Shown: positions 26,124 through 43,349, counted from the first letter of the stretch. The stretch is DNA of 64,000 nt from Larimichthys crocea (GCF_000972845.2 NC_040022.1:17699865-17763864); one strand, 5' to 3'. Numbers and translations are program-made. The notes: generated by a model from the sequence alone, not told the origin.

Positions 26124-26480
26124 TTTCAGAGAGGATAGTAATTCCATGACTGAACCTGAGGTAAATTCTCCGTTGCTGGAGCGTCATACTTGATTTTATT
26201 ATTTTTTTTGCATATGAACTGACCACTGAATAAACCGAGCCCTTTCTTTGCTACCTGGCTACACACATTACCAACACAAGCAGTGACTCATTTTACAAAC
26301 TGCTTCTGACCCTATCTACACAAGTATGCACTGTATACAGAGAGGGTGGCATGTATTTAGTCCAAAAACCCAAGAAAATTCATTTACATTAATACACAGG
26401 AGAACAACGTCATAACTGTCCTGATTATTTTACAATTTTAGCAGTTAAATAGCTGGAAGTGGTGACAGCTGGCTGGCAGG

Positions 26481-27914
26481 TCATTTCACGTTGTGGAACA
26501 GCTTGTGTGCTACCTAGAAAAGACAAAAGAAAGCACAGTCAGCATCTTCATCTGAAGCCCAAAAAGTAAAATGAAGCCACGTGCAGTCTGGTTTCTCGTG
26601 TCCTGTATGGACTGCTTCATGTTCTCTCCCCTTCCACCCCCTCTTTACTTACACAGTGGTCCCGTGCATGCAGGAAGTCAAACAGTTCTTCTGTGCAGTC
26701 CTCATCAGTCCTGGATCTGGACCCAACCCGGGCTTCACAGGCCTCCAGACGCTCCTTGGTGTGCACACAGTGTGCGGTCTGCTCACACTTTTCTCGTACT
26801 GTGTCTAGAGGGTCCTGCGAAGGAGAAAAAACAAATGTAGTATATTAATTATTTTTTTTGTTTGTTTAAAACAAATTTACCACCACATTTGGTTGATACA
26901 TATGCGTGAAATTTTACAGCTATTACCAGCAACACTACACCAACATGATACATTGTGTCCACTATTGATACTTAAGTTTAATTTTTCACCTCACTTGTTT
27001 ACTTTAGTAAAAGCAGGAGAAATATTTGTTAGATGTAAAAGTCCTGAATCCAAACTCCAGAGAGGCATCAACATATTTTAAGTATCAAGATTTAAAAGTT
27101 CCCATCATGCAAAATCGCCTATTTCAGAATAATGTATAGTAAATTACTGGATTATAATTATCAATACTCAAGGCACAATCGGAAGTCTGGTGGCAGGCTC
27201 TGTAGAAGAGTAGTTAGGAGATATAAAAAGTCTCATTCTAAAAAGGTAACAAAAACATGATACATTCTTATTTTAAGGTGATTATACATTAATGAAAACA
27301 GTTATAAATGTTATATTCCATTTCTGACGTATTCTGTAAGTAGTCCCCTGAATCTGATACACTAGACCTGTATGTTCATAGTAAAAATGACTCTGCTGTT
27401 TCACAGTTATCACTTTGCTTTGTGGACTTGACCTTTGCATACAAAAAGGTGACTAGTGTGCATACTGCTACTCACGTTTGTACTTTATTTCTAATAAAAA
27501 CATTGTGTTCATCAAATGTATGATGTCCAAACTTACCACCATGTCCTCCTCCTCTTCTTCCTCCTCCTCCTCTTCCTCCTCAGCAGGCTCATCTTCCTCC
27601 TGGTCAATGACAATAATATCACATTTGATACATTTAATTAGGTCTAAAACTGAACACATTTTAAATTTGAGGGGCTTTTTCAATGTTGTAGATGGGTGTT
27701 ATATTAAGTGAGTGCTAAATATCCAAAGAACCAGAATGACCTGTTGTTTCAATGAACGTCTTCGCAGAGAGCTGACACTGGTCAGCAGAGTGTGTTGGTC
27801 AAATCACACTTTCAATGGGCCGCACAAAACGCGTCTAAAACAACAAATGTCGATATTTTTCAGTACCTCGTCTTCCGGGTCGCCGTATGTGAGCATTTTC
27901 CTCTCGAAAACCAT
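26481..27914 (-). CDS. uqcrh: Cytochrome b-c1 complex subunit 6 (hinge protein)
   Basis: The acidic hinge subunit of respiratory complex III, in the mitochondrial intermembrane space, which helps cytochrome c dock on cytochrome c1. Minus-strand coding exons are 27914-27867, 27599-27537, 26814-26653 and 26513-26481. All introns are GT-AG in phase 0, giving 101 aa (mammalian precursor about 91). Exon 2 encodes almost only acidic residues, with twelve consecutive Glu from mixed GAG/GAA codons. Exon 3 carries the four-cysteine hinge fold (CEQTAHC and CEARV...DEDC spacing) and the signature [14 protein letters not shown]; exon 4 ends [10 protein letters not shown]. The cysteines needed for two disulfides are present. 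It is divergent from nsun4, with start codons 288 bp apart. The identification is firm despite the small size. Confidence 0.95.
26950..27175 (+). repeat. Decayed MITE in uqcrh intron (aaagtaaaagtactc family)
   Basis: Blocks GATGTAAAAGTCCTGAATCC, CATGCAAAATCGCC and TTACTGGATTATAATTATCA are typical of this dispersed percomorph element. It abuts a fragment of the other MITE family at 27180-27371. Confidence 0.55.
27180..27371. mobile_element. Half-copy of palindromic MITE in uqcrh intron
   Basis: CTCATTCTAAAAAGGTAACA, TTATATTCCATTTCTGACG and the end CTGATACACTAGACCTG parallel the right half of the 15782-16051 copy. The left terminus is absent. Confidence 0.5.
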
Positions 27915-28202
27915 GATTACAGCTGTGAGATTCACCAGAAACCCCGGCAGAGGACAGAAGTCCCAGCTTCTCGGCAGCACTACTTCTCGTTGAGGACGTG
28001 AGGTCGGTCACACGCAGGAAACTACTAGAAGGATTACCGGATCTAGCTCCCTATTGGTTAAAAGTGCGTATTGACGTTGGTTTGGACCAATCATATGCAT
28101 GTGTTAATGCGTAAGCCCCGCCCATTCACTGGCTAACACGAGCGGAACTTTTGTTTCGGCTCGCGAGGCAAAGACGGACCTTAAGAGTTGTCGCGCGGCA
28201 TC
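27915..28202. promoter_or_regulatory. Bidirectional uqcrh/nsun4 promoter
   Basis: Only 288 bp separate the two start codons. The block is GC-rich relative to its flanks and contains several CpGs, a CCAAT box on each strand (ATTGG at 28053-28057, CCAAT at 28087-28091), an ETS-like CCGGAT at about 28037 and a GACGTT half-CRE near 28073. No TATA box is evident. This is the usual make-up of a shared housekeeping promoter. Joint expression of two mitochondrial proteins is inferred. Confidence 0.7.
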
Positions 28203-31608
<3,406 letters not shown>

Positions 31609-31935
31609 ACTTGGTGGACGGCTTTTCCTTAAACCTTGTGGACATTTGAATGAACTATGTCACTATTTATGGACTCATGAGGTGATCTTCTGGACCCTTC
31701 AGCCTCAGACTCATCTGTGTAAACTGTGGCTGTTAGATCACAGTTGAAGGAGAAGTTTTCATCGTGGTGGTGGACTGTTGAAATACTGGACTTATAGTTG
31801 GTTGAATGTGACTGATTTCAATGACAGAAAACACAAAGAATACAGCCAAAGCACTTGGAACATGACATTATAACTGGGGACAACATTGAACTAGTATTTT
31901 AAAAAGATATTGTACTAAACCAACAGGAATGCCAA

Positions 31936-31941
31936 AATAAA
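31936..31941 (+). terminator. nsun4 polyadenylation signal AATAAA
   Basis: AATAAA about 330 nt downstream of the nsun4 stop, followed by a T-rich stretch. It implies a short 3' UTR. Confidence 0.65.
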
Positions 31942-31944
31942 GTT

Positions 31945-32550
31945 CTTAGTATTTACACTCTTATTTTTGGAACACATTGGATGACTAAACAAGCTTTGCA
32001 GCTGTACTTTTATTTTTGCCCTGTGGGTGGCAACAATAGCTTAATATTAAAGTACCCTGTATATTCTGTGTCCACTAGAGGACACTAAAGATACGTCCAC
32101 AGAGGAGCTCCAGTATGCATGTCCTCCTGCACTGTGTCAGATGCATAGAGATGAATATTTTAGGTCGGGGAATCACATTACTGAGACACAAATTTCCATC
32201 AGAATTACCTGCTCTCTTTAACTCTCCAGTGAAAATGGGTTTGGCTTGTTCTAGATGGTTATTCATCAGGTTTGATGGTTTTGCCTAATAACGCGATATG
32301 TGGGTATGTGAAAGGAGGGTATAATGAACAGGCAGGTAATGACTTATTTGACCATTTGGCTTCCTACATCTGAATCTGTGCAACTTTCATTATTATGGCT
32401 GGGATTGACTCCGTTTTGCATTGACATCACTCAGAGGTGAAATGTTTCCTCTTATCACAAGCTAATGTGAGCGGAGAGGTGCTTCTTTTTCCATCACACC
32501 GCCGATGACCCTTTATGTTGTCCTGGCCAGGCAATGTAGCGTGAAAAAAG
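31945..32550. other. Intergenic; no gene seen
   Basis: Starts the interval between nsun4 and dmbx1. No exons recognised; no sign of a FAAH gene, which lies here in human. Confidence 0.5.
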
Positions 32551-32567
32551 GTGTGCGTGCGTGCGTG

Positions 32568-32621
<54 letters not shown>
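32551..32621. repeat. Compound (TGCG)n-(TA)n-(TG)n microsatellite
   Basis: Three repeat types run together: GTGCGTGC units, about seven TA units, then about twenty TG units. The purine-pyrimidine alternation favours Z-DNA or hairpin structure. Confidence 0.93.
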
Positions 32622-32623
<2 letters not shown>

Positions 32624-32639
32624 TAACGAGTCCACCATC

Positions 32640-33060
32640 CACATCCCACTGTCATTAAGCTGCTCCAAGTGCAGGAGCTGACTCCCATCCCCGTACAGGG
32701 ATGGACGGCAGCCATGCGGCTCCCAGATGAACATTAAAGAGGCAGCAGAGAGCTAAAATGGGACATCTCGCCCTGTTTTGCCCCTCCGCTTTTTTATTCC
32801 ACAGATGAGTGCAGATAATTTTCTGTGCGATTGTGAGTGATTACTGTATTACTGCGGTAAAAGGGGGATGTATCTGGGAATGCAGAGGGAATTAATGACA
32901 CATAAAAACTATTTTTGTATTGACTGCTTTCGTCTCCAGGGCCTTGAATGCCTCTCCGCACATCTTGTGATTACCTAAACGTATTGTAAATATGTGTTTC
33001 CTATGGGCTCTTACATAAATTTACATGTTTTAACACTCAGGAGACGGCAGACTGTTAGAG
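32640..33060. promoter_or_regulatory. Candidate conserved non-coding element downstream of dmbx1
   Basis: A repeat-free block of balanced composition with homeodomain-type sites (ATTAAAG, ATAATTTT, GGAATTAATGACAC, GATTACCTAAAC). I infer an enhancer-like element from composition and location; conservation cannot be assessed here. Confidence 0.3.
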
Positions 33061-34789
33061 ATGAGTTACTCTCTATTCTGGCTGTCTATAGACTCCACTG
33101 CCTGTCTGCTTTATTATTGAATTAGCCAATGAAGCGCTGTGCATTTGTGTCCCTGTGTGTAAGCCTGTGTTAGGAAGACATATGCTGTGTATTAGAAAGA
33201 TGAATCTTATGGATTTAACTACACAACCATGCTTCTGTTGTGTTTTCAAATGCAATTTAAATGTTGCTTTTTTTTTTGCTAATAAACATGCAGAACACTG
33301 TAATAGTGTTTTATGCTTTCACTTCATACCATAAAAGCTGGTCAGGGAACTCCATATATTAAAACTAAACACCTACAGTGGGTTATTAAATAAAATAAAG
33401 ACAGCAGAAGGGGAAAAGAAACTTGTCTTACAGGTGATAAGTTTGCCTAATGGGTTGATTACCTGCTGCAACCTAAATAAAGGTGAACATTACGATGTCT
33501 TTATGTTCAGTAAAGACACATGCTGTCTTAGGTGTAGTCTGTGTAATTAAAGCAGAAGCTGCTGTGATGTTTTGCCCAGAGGTGAAGATCAGACATGTTT
33601 CCCTGTTGGTGGTGGGAGAGAGGATTTCACTGATGGGGGGGGGTCTTTTGTTGCAGATGCACTGTGTAGACTGAGCCCAGCAGGATGCGCTCTCTGCTGC
33701 TCTCAGCCACATGGCTCACACGTTTCACTGAAACTTGTATTTCTGTAGCGCAGCAGACTGAGGAGGTGGAGAGTGACTGAGAGCAGGTGACATGCATAGG
33801 TTGACCTCTTTATCCCTTCATTCTCTTCAGTTTCCATTTTTTGGTTTTTGCATAATTCATAAATCATGTATGTTTTTTCCCCCCCAGAGAACTGCTCTGA
33901 AACAATAGATCTACTACCACAGCAGTGGAGGTCACAAACAGATTTGCAGAGTCTTGTACATTAATCTTCAGATCTATTTACATAGACACTTTTCTTCAGT
34001 GTAGATGGGTTATGTGATAATATATAATTTATCAACTAACCAGATCACTTGTAATGTGTGGCATAGACCAGACAAGATATAATGACTCCGATAATGTAGC
34101 TCAGTCTTGCTTTTATGTAACATTCATAACGGATAATTGCACACTTTTTGTTGCAGCTAATAGTTAAAAGTGTTTCCCTTCAGAACTAAAGACTCTTTAA
34201 GTTGCTTCAAACACGCTCCGTATATCAGCCCATATACTCAATATGTGATCGAGGCATTCTCTCTCCAAGGGCTGGCTGGGAGCAGTCCTGAGCGGTGCAG
34301 TGAGGCCCACATTGGAAATGCAACCGTAGGTTTAGACTGCAGCCAGATTAAGAAGAGAGAGAATGGGGGTTTTCTTCTCTCTAAGAAGATTACCCGGGGA
34401 GGGGTGAGATGGCAGTCAGAGTGTTTAAGAAAAAAAGGACAAGAAGAAAATGGAAGATGAAGTGGAACTAAAGGAGGGTGGCCCAGGATACACAGTTTAG
34501 CCACCTGTTGTCTGCCTCTTGATATCACTCTTTTCTTTGTTTCTCTATCTCTATCACATCTATCTTTGCCCTGTCTTTTGTTGTATTAACTATTAAACTT
34601 ATTAAGATACAAGAGTTTAATAGTTCTTGGGTAAAAAAGTGGAAGGATTGCTGTTGCATGATTTAAAGAGAAGTTTAGATGTCAAGCAGCATGTGTGAGT
34701 TGAATTTCTTTAAGCATTATGTTTTCAAGTAAGTTTTTTTTCAGGTTTTTTTCATGTGTCTGTGCAGCTGTGAGCCTGATTGTACTTGT
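33061..34789. other. Intergenic; no gene seen
   Basis: AT-rich with short chance frames on both strands. No repeat family or structured RNA recognised. Confidence 0.45.
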
Positions 34790-35030
34790 GCTTCCCTCTC
34801 TCTTAAGTTCCTGCTGGTGGTTTCCAGGAGGGCTTTGATGTGTATCTGGGCAATGCACTATTAGAGGGATTTCCCTGGGCCTGACAGCTCAGAGAATATG
34901 CGGCGAAATGGCAATGCCAGTGGGCTAAAAGAATGCTGGAAACAGGATTAGGATCATATTCTGGCAGACCCTGTCACCTCCTCAATGGGCCGAGGTTTCT
35001 AATGCTGGCACTTTTCATTCTCGCCATGGT
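34790..35030. promoter_or_regulatory. Candidate conserved non-coding element
   Basis: A non-repetitive block with a tight GGATTAGGATCA K50-type motif near 34948, GGGCAATGCACTATTAGAGG and GGGCCGAGGTTTCTAATGC. It looks unlike the AT-rich flanks. Function inferred only. Confidence 0.3.
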
Positions 35031-35399
35031 TAAAACCTTTAAGAGAACCATGGAGAGGAGGGAGGGGAAGAAAAGCACTGATTGAATGGTACACTGTGAT
35101 TTTTGTGCGGGGGGCTTCCTCCGGGGGGGCTGAGGGTGTGTGTGAGAGAGAAAGAGAGTCAAAGCAAGAGATACAGCAAACCAATCGGCCTGGGTGTGTC
35201 AGACTCTCATATTTTGTGCTTGTTCAAAATATGTGACAAAGAAAAAGTACTAAGAAGACTTTTTTTTTTAGATGTTGAACTGTCTGTCCTGAGTCTTAAA
35301 GTATTGGGTTTGTATCATTGTATCGCTACCACAGTGTATTTGCTGATTTTCACACACAAATACACACATGTCATCACTTGCTTAAAGGAAAGTAGATTG

Positions 35400-35615
35400 A
35401 GATATGTGTGTGTGTGTGTGTGTGTGGGTGCGCCCATAAATATGTGGTTATAGTGGTGAATATACAGCCCTGAGTGTTAGAGATGGAAGCACCTGATCCA
35501 GCATCAAGGGCTCAACACACTTGACCCTGCAGCAGTACAATCTAGCAATCCCTGTTCAACCCCCAGGGTGTGTGCGTGTGTGTGCGTGTATGTGTAGGTG
35601 TGTGTGTGTGTGTTT
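35400..35615. repeat. Two short (TG)n arrays
   Basis: TG runs at about 35404-35426 and 35567-35613 (the second imperfect, with GTGCGTG and GTATG). A non-repeat spacer lies between them. Confidence 0.85.
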
Positions 35616-36096
35616 GGGGGATGGGTGTTAAGAAAAGAGAGAACATTTGGAACAAGAGTATTGTGTTATGTTCTCTGGCCCAGATGGCCCCATGGGAGGA
35701 AATCCTGCCGTGTATCTGGACAGATTCTTACTCTGGATAACAAGGACATTCACTTCTGCTGCATATCCACACCACAATCTTATCAGTCACACAATCAGGA
35801 TGCCCTTGGACGAGGACACACACACACACACATATACATGTATATGGTGTAATAAAACACAACAAGGCTAGGGTGAGGTGTTACACCTCCATTAACACTG
35901 TTAATCTGGTGAGATCATTATCCTCCTCTATCCGATTTTTGGACGGTGATCATTCATAACGGTCAGAGAGAGACCGCTCGTTGCAGTGGCTGAGGTGCGT
36001 TTGTTATTTACACACTCTGAGGGGGTAAAATGTATGTTAAAGGCCGATCCAATTAACACTAGAACAATGTCACACAGCTGGGGCGAAGCACTTACA

Positions 36097-36174
36097 GTAC
36101 ATGTAAAGTTCAGTGTTGGAAGAGCAAGGGCACATTTTGGAGGAGGTGGCAGAGATGCCCAATTGCCCTGCATG

Positions 36175-36256
<82 letters not shown>

Positions 36257-36328
36257 ATGTAAAGTTCAGTGTTGGAAGAGCAAGTGCACATTTTGGAGGA
36301 GGTGGCAGAGATGCGCAATTGCCCTGCG

Positions 36329-36406
<78 letters not shown>
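36097..36406 (+). repeat. Duplicated 155-bp unit, each ending in a (TG)37-like array
   Basis: 36097-36180 and 36251-36332 are near-identical unique segments (both contain ACATGTAAAGTTCAGTGTTG and GGAGGAGGTGGCAGAGATGC). Each is followed by a TG array of about 74 bp. The copies differ by only a few substitutions (for example AAGGGC/AAGTGC and GCCCAAT/GCGCAAT). This points to one recent tandem duplication of segment plus microsatellite. Frames through it are artefacts. Confidence 0.92.
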
Positions 36407-36407
<1 letters not shown>

Positions 36408-37735
36408 GGGCAGGGTTGGGTGGGGGTCTGTGCGTTTTGACAAACCATGCTGTTAAAGATATAATAGCAGCATAATCACCGCCCCGGGCCGTCATTCTTC
36501 AGGATAATGGCCTGCTTATTCATTGGGGATGGCTTATGTCTCCGTGCGGCTTTTTTATTTTTCAGATTACGTTGTTCTTTTTCTGTCTCTTTTGCTCCCG
36601 TACTCTGTCTCCCTGCAAATTCTCATCTACTTTTTTTGTATTTTTTTTTAATATTGTTCTCTTAATTTGACCTTCTTCCCATCCCTGCATTCTTCACCTT
36701 GCTGTTTTTTTTTCCCCTTTCACTATCACATTTTCTCTCTTACTCTCATTATTGAGACAGACGAAAGCTGAACTAACCTTAAATATATCATTTGTATGCT
36801 TTTTTACATTTACATTTACATTAAAATAGGAATTGCAGATTAACACTATTACACACTACACACACACAGACACATAAATATTCAGCACAGATAGAGAAGT
36901 CTTCATTATAAAGATCCAAGCAATGTTTTTATTTGCGATTATTTTACAACAACACTAGTTCAAGTCTACATTGTTAGGGAGGAGTAAAGGAAACAACACT
37001 GCTGATCTTCCGCTCACTCGCTCCTCCACCTTTATAAATCTATCTACCACTGGACCACGTAGTTTGACAGAGACAGTGGGGGGAACAGCATTAGAATAAT
37101 AGCAACAACAGAAGTCAAAGAGAGTCAAGACAGCAGTACACAGAGGACTTGGGTCGATTATTCATTGAAATCTTTTCACTTTCTTCAACTTAGATACAAC
37201 AAGGTGGCAGTTTTTCCAGCAAATTTGTTCAATTGCTTCTTTCCAGCCGCTTCCAGAGAAGAAAGTGAACACATTTTAAAATATTAATTCAACCCAGGAT
37301 CGTTACACAGACATCCAACAGAGGAGGGGTAGACAGCGCCGCCGGTGAGCTCAGCAAATACAATCTTACAATTTGACAGCTAAAGGAATTTTATCTGAGA
37401 CGACTGAGTCCGTTATCAATTATACAACATAATATTACAATTACCTTACCAGTAAACATTAATAGATAGACTTTTTTTGTATTTTACATACTAAAATAAT
37501 GTGCTTTTTTTTTCATATGAAGACATTAGCTTCCAGAACACATTAACAGAAAACATCAGAGACGTGTGTGATTCTCCTCATCAAGTGCTAACAGTCGGTC
37601 TGACTTTCAGTGAAAAGCTGCATGTTTCCTCAAGAGAATATTAAGGCGAGAATAAAATATGCATCGAGACATTTATATCCAAAAGTCCAAATTTGTTTAC
37701 CATGTCATTTTGTATTCAACAGAAATTGATCAACC
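36407..37735. other. Intergenic; no gene seen
   Basis: Pyrimidine-rich at 36540-36760, then AT-rich. A short block at 36470-36560 is GC-richer and could be regulatory. No exons recognised. Confidence 0.45.
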
Positions 37736-38130
37736 CCCATGGTAAAGTGATGTCAGTCATGTTGCTACCTTAATTGACCGTTTTAGTGCGCAGACCTTTT
37801 GAATTCATAAAGGCGGTCTTAAATGGTATGCATGTTCATAATTGCATTTGCCCCCGCTTCCTCAGCCCAGGGCAAAATGTAATTAAAAGCTTTGAGAATT
37901 TACTCACTGAAATCATTTTCTCATTATCAAGCCAGCCTCTGTACAAAGTGGCATATTACTGGCCATTAAACTGGTAAATTAGTCACTTTTAATTATGCTG
38001 TTGAGGACAACATGGCTTGAAGTTTATTTTTATTTATGTGCCGTTATGTAGTACATGCTATGTACATAACCGCGCTGCTTAATTGAAATGTCAATGGTCC
38101 TGTGACTCTCTTTTGCTGCATGAGCAATAC
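37736..38130. promoter_or_regulatory. Candidate conserved non-coding element just 3' of dmbx1
   Basis: A dense set of homeodomain core sites (AATTGACC, GTAATTAAAAG, CCATTAAACTGG, TTTTAATTATGC, CTTAATTGAAATG) in a non-repetitive block with no coding frame, about 600 bp beyond the dmbx1 stop. This is typical of developmental-gene enhancers. Conservation is untested. Confidence 0.4.
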
Positions 38131-38532
38131 CTTTGTTCCTCCTGGCCAACGAGCCTAATTCCTTCAAAAGTGCCTCATTTATTCACATTATCCTTGTAAA
38201 CATTATTTGCATTGTCTTTAAAACGGAGTGCATTCATCATCGACTGTGTACATCATGTTCAGTGATTTCTTTTTTGTTTGTTTGCTTAGAAGGTCCAGCA
38301 TTACATGTCTGTAATCATATGAGCCAGAAACACGTTCACTCTCCTCTTTAGTCGGGACATTCACTTGATACGTCGCATTTTTTGAGCAGTGTTCATCATC
38401 TTGTGGGTTTTCTTTTCCTGTAGTTTTGGACCTTGAGCTGCAACAGAAGTGTAGAGGAGTCAAACAAGCTGTGGAAGTGTTTTAAAATGCTGTTAAATGG
38501 AGTTCTGTAGGTCCAGAGCTTGTTGGCATGTT

Positions 38533-38538
38533 TTATTT
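38533..38538 (-). terminator. dmbx1 polyadenylation signal
   Basis: TTTATT on the plus strand (AATAAA on the minus strand) about 160 nt after the dmbx1 stop codon. Further candidates lie near 38176 and 38024, so a longer 3' UTR is possible. Confidence 0.5.
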
Positions 38539-38696
38539 TTGGACATATCTGCATGTCCTCTGCCCATCTACTCAAGAAGAGGTCAGTATACGGCTCCTAA
38601 AGAACTATCACAGTCACACAGACACGCAGTAGGATGGGGTGATGTGTAGGCCGAGGCTCTGGCCTAGTTTACATTGTCCTCCATACAGTCTGATTC

Positions 38697-41149
<2,453 letters not shown>

Positions 41150-41500
41150 TTTTATTAGGAAATGTCAGCAGGTCCTCGCGCTCAAGGGCCAATAGATTTT
41201 AATGTGCAGACAAAAGTGTTATCCATTAACATCCAATTATCGCCCTGTTCAATCCATTAATTATACAAAAGACTTTTAATTGGGGTAATTATCACTCGTT
41301 CTCATAATGAACCGTGACGGATGCCTTATTCATGAATTTATTCACGTCGTTTCTGTGATCCCGCAGAAGCCAAATCCCCGCTGAAAACGTTTCTTTGACA
41401 GATCAAGGCGTCGATGAAATGTGTTGGAAAATGAAATAAGGAGATTTGTTCCGGGTCTCGGTGGCAAAACCTGCAACCGGATAGCAGGATTATATTTTAA
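41150..41500. promoter_or_regulatory. Candidate conserved non-coding element in dmbx1 5' intron
   Basis: A non-repetitive block rich in homeobox-type sites: TCCATTAACATCCAATTATC, ATCCATTAATTATAC, TTTAATTGGGGTAATTATC and GGATTA at 41487-41492. Composition and intronic position suggest an enhancer. Inference only. Confidence 0.4.
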
Positions 41501-42280
41501 TAGGCTGATTACGGAAATGCTGCTCTCAGTTAGTGCCCTGACTTTTTTTTTTTTTTACTTCTGAAAAATACACACACCCAAACTTGCCATTTATTTTATA
41601 ATATTTATAATTAGCACTTTCGGCTTTAAATGATGTGATCAGATTGAGTTCTTGCAGGAAAATTCACCATGTTACAGTCTTTCACATGGCTGCAATTTTC
41701 CCTTAAACTCTATTTTGTAGTTCTCCTTCACGACCGAGATTTTCATAGATGAAACGCTGGAGGACACGATTAGATATGTATTAGTACGGAGGAGGCTGAC
41801 AGGAGGGAATATCTCGGAGGCCCAAACAGTTATTATAACTATTACAGAGAGACCACAGGGAAAAGATATAAATCTTTCTGCTGGATGACAGGTACAGCAT
41901 CCAGGGAGCTGGTTAACTTCTTGGACAGATAGGCCTAGTTTAGACAAAACTTCCTGGTTTTTATTTGACTAATTTCGTAATTGGTTTGATTTGATTTGAA
42001 TAACTTAAAACGACCAAAGAGTGTGTGCTGACAGCAAGTTAATGACAACAAAACAACAACTATGATTTCAATATGTTTGAACATTATTTACATGTGTTTA
42101 ATCTTCATATTTGGACCGTTTAATTTGCGTCATGCTCTTAAATTAATTAAAATTTGAAATTTAATTAATGATGACTTATTTGATTCAGATCTTTTGATTA
42201 GGACTTGATAATTCTTCATTTAAAGCGTTGAATTTCAAATTTCAGTACACTAGGTAATTGTGTAATAAATTATTCTATAA
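41501..42280. other. dmbx1 5' intron; nothing recognised
   Basis: AT-rich with a T-run at 41540-41560. No gene, repeat family or clear regulatory cluster seen. Confidence 0.4.
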
Positions 42281-42281
42281 T

Positions 42282-42316
<35 letters not shown>
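42281..42316. repeat. (TAA)n microsatellite
   Basis: About eleven TAA units in the inferred dmbx1 5' intron. Confidence 0.93.
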
Positions 42317-42317
<1 letters not shown>

Positions 42318-42397
42318 GGCAATACTTGTGACATTCGTTCAGATGTGTAAAAAAGAGCAAAGACTGGGTGGTCGTTCTTGTAAAAGGCCTGTGTGCG

Positions 42398-42400
42398 TGA

Positions 42401-42477
<77 letters not shown>
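42398..42477. repeat. (TG)n microsatellite
   Basis: About 38 TG units with a GAGTGCG lead-in. It lies next to the candidate regulatory block that starts at 42480. Confidence 0.95.
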
Positions 42478-42479
<2 letters not shown>

Positions 42480-42880
42480 GCCCGCAGTGCCCATTCCCAG
42501 CCTATTAAGTGGCTGCGGCGGCTGATGAATGTGATCAGAGGGCAGTGGGGAATAGTTTAATTCGCCGGGACAGAAGGTGCTTCGCTAAACATTTACTTTA
42601 CTCCCCCAAGTATTTGAGTTGAATGGGCCCCCCGCACCTCCCCGTCTCTACCCCGCCTCCCCCTTCCCCTCTCTGGCGGCCTCTTATCCCATCGCCCCGG
42701 GGCAACGTTTTGGCTGAGATGTATGGCTTCTCCGCGGGTAAAAATATGCATGTTGATCCCCATTTGGCTCCCCGTCTAATGGAAGTGCAAATAGGTTTCG
42801 ACTGCGAGGCCCTCCATTTATCATCAACGCTGACACGGACGGACGTACAGTGGGACTGGGTGGTTAGCTCTGGGTTGGAG
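42480..42880. promoter_or_regulatory. Candidate conserved non-coding element in dmbx1 5' intron
   Basis: GC-balanced, non-repetitive sequence (CAGCCTATTAAGTGGCTGC, GGCTGATGAATGTGATCAG, TAATTCGCCGGGACAGAAGG) between a TG array and AT-rich flanks. Open frames over 130 codons run on both strands, which fits GC-rich non-coding DNA rather than a gene. Confidence 0.35.
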
Positions 42881-43346
42881 TTCCCGCGTGTGCGTGCGTG
42901 CGTGCTTGCGTGTGCATGCGGGTGGGTATGTGCGTGTACTATAATGGGCCAAAGATTTCCGTCAACTGCGCCTTTTCTCTTTGATTTTCCGTGTGTTTTC
43001 TCTGAAAACAAAGGCGCACATTTGAATTGGATTAAGACTCAAATCAGAGATGTGTGCAAGAAGAAATCACGTGTCTATAAAATGTAGACTTTTATTTGTC
43101 TACACCTGATTTAAAGTTGATTTTAATCTGACTTTTAAAGCTACAGAGAAAGATATCTTTAATTTCAGCTGCCCCACTGTCTAACTTCTTAGCTTTACAC
43201 CTGCTTCCTCGTGATAACAAGCTCGATCCACCTTTTATATTTACCACCATATCTCCAGTTATAGCCTGTATCCTCCTGCCCATATCAAATCCAGCACAAT
43301 AGCTCATCACTGTGAGTCTGTCAGTGTTGTTATTGTCATTCATAAG

Positions 43347-43349
<3 letters not shown>

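Noticed and set aside
27478..27711. Plus-strand frame with a poly-Ser run.
   Set aside because: It is the antisense shadow of the poly-Glu exon of uqcrh.
35928..36456. Frames of up to 171 codons encoding (TH)n, (VC)n or (CV)n.
   Set aside because: Artefacts of reading through TG/CA microsatellites; the same applies to 8813-9112, 32427-32734, 42328-42525, 52103-52421, 53745-54158 and 60210-60441.
42598..43087. Overlapping frames of 137 and 154 codons on opposite strands.
   Set aside because: Long frames on both strands of GC-rich DNA are common by chance. Translations show no domain, and the block reads as regulatory sequence in the dmbx1 5' intron.
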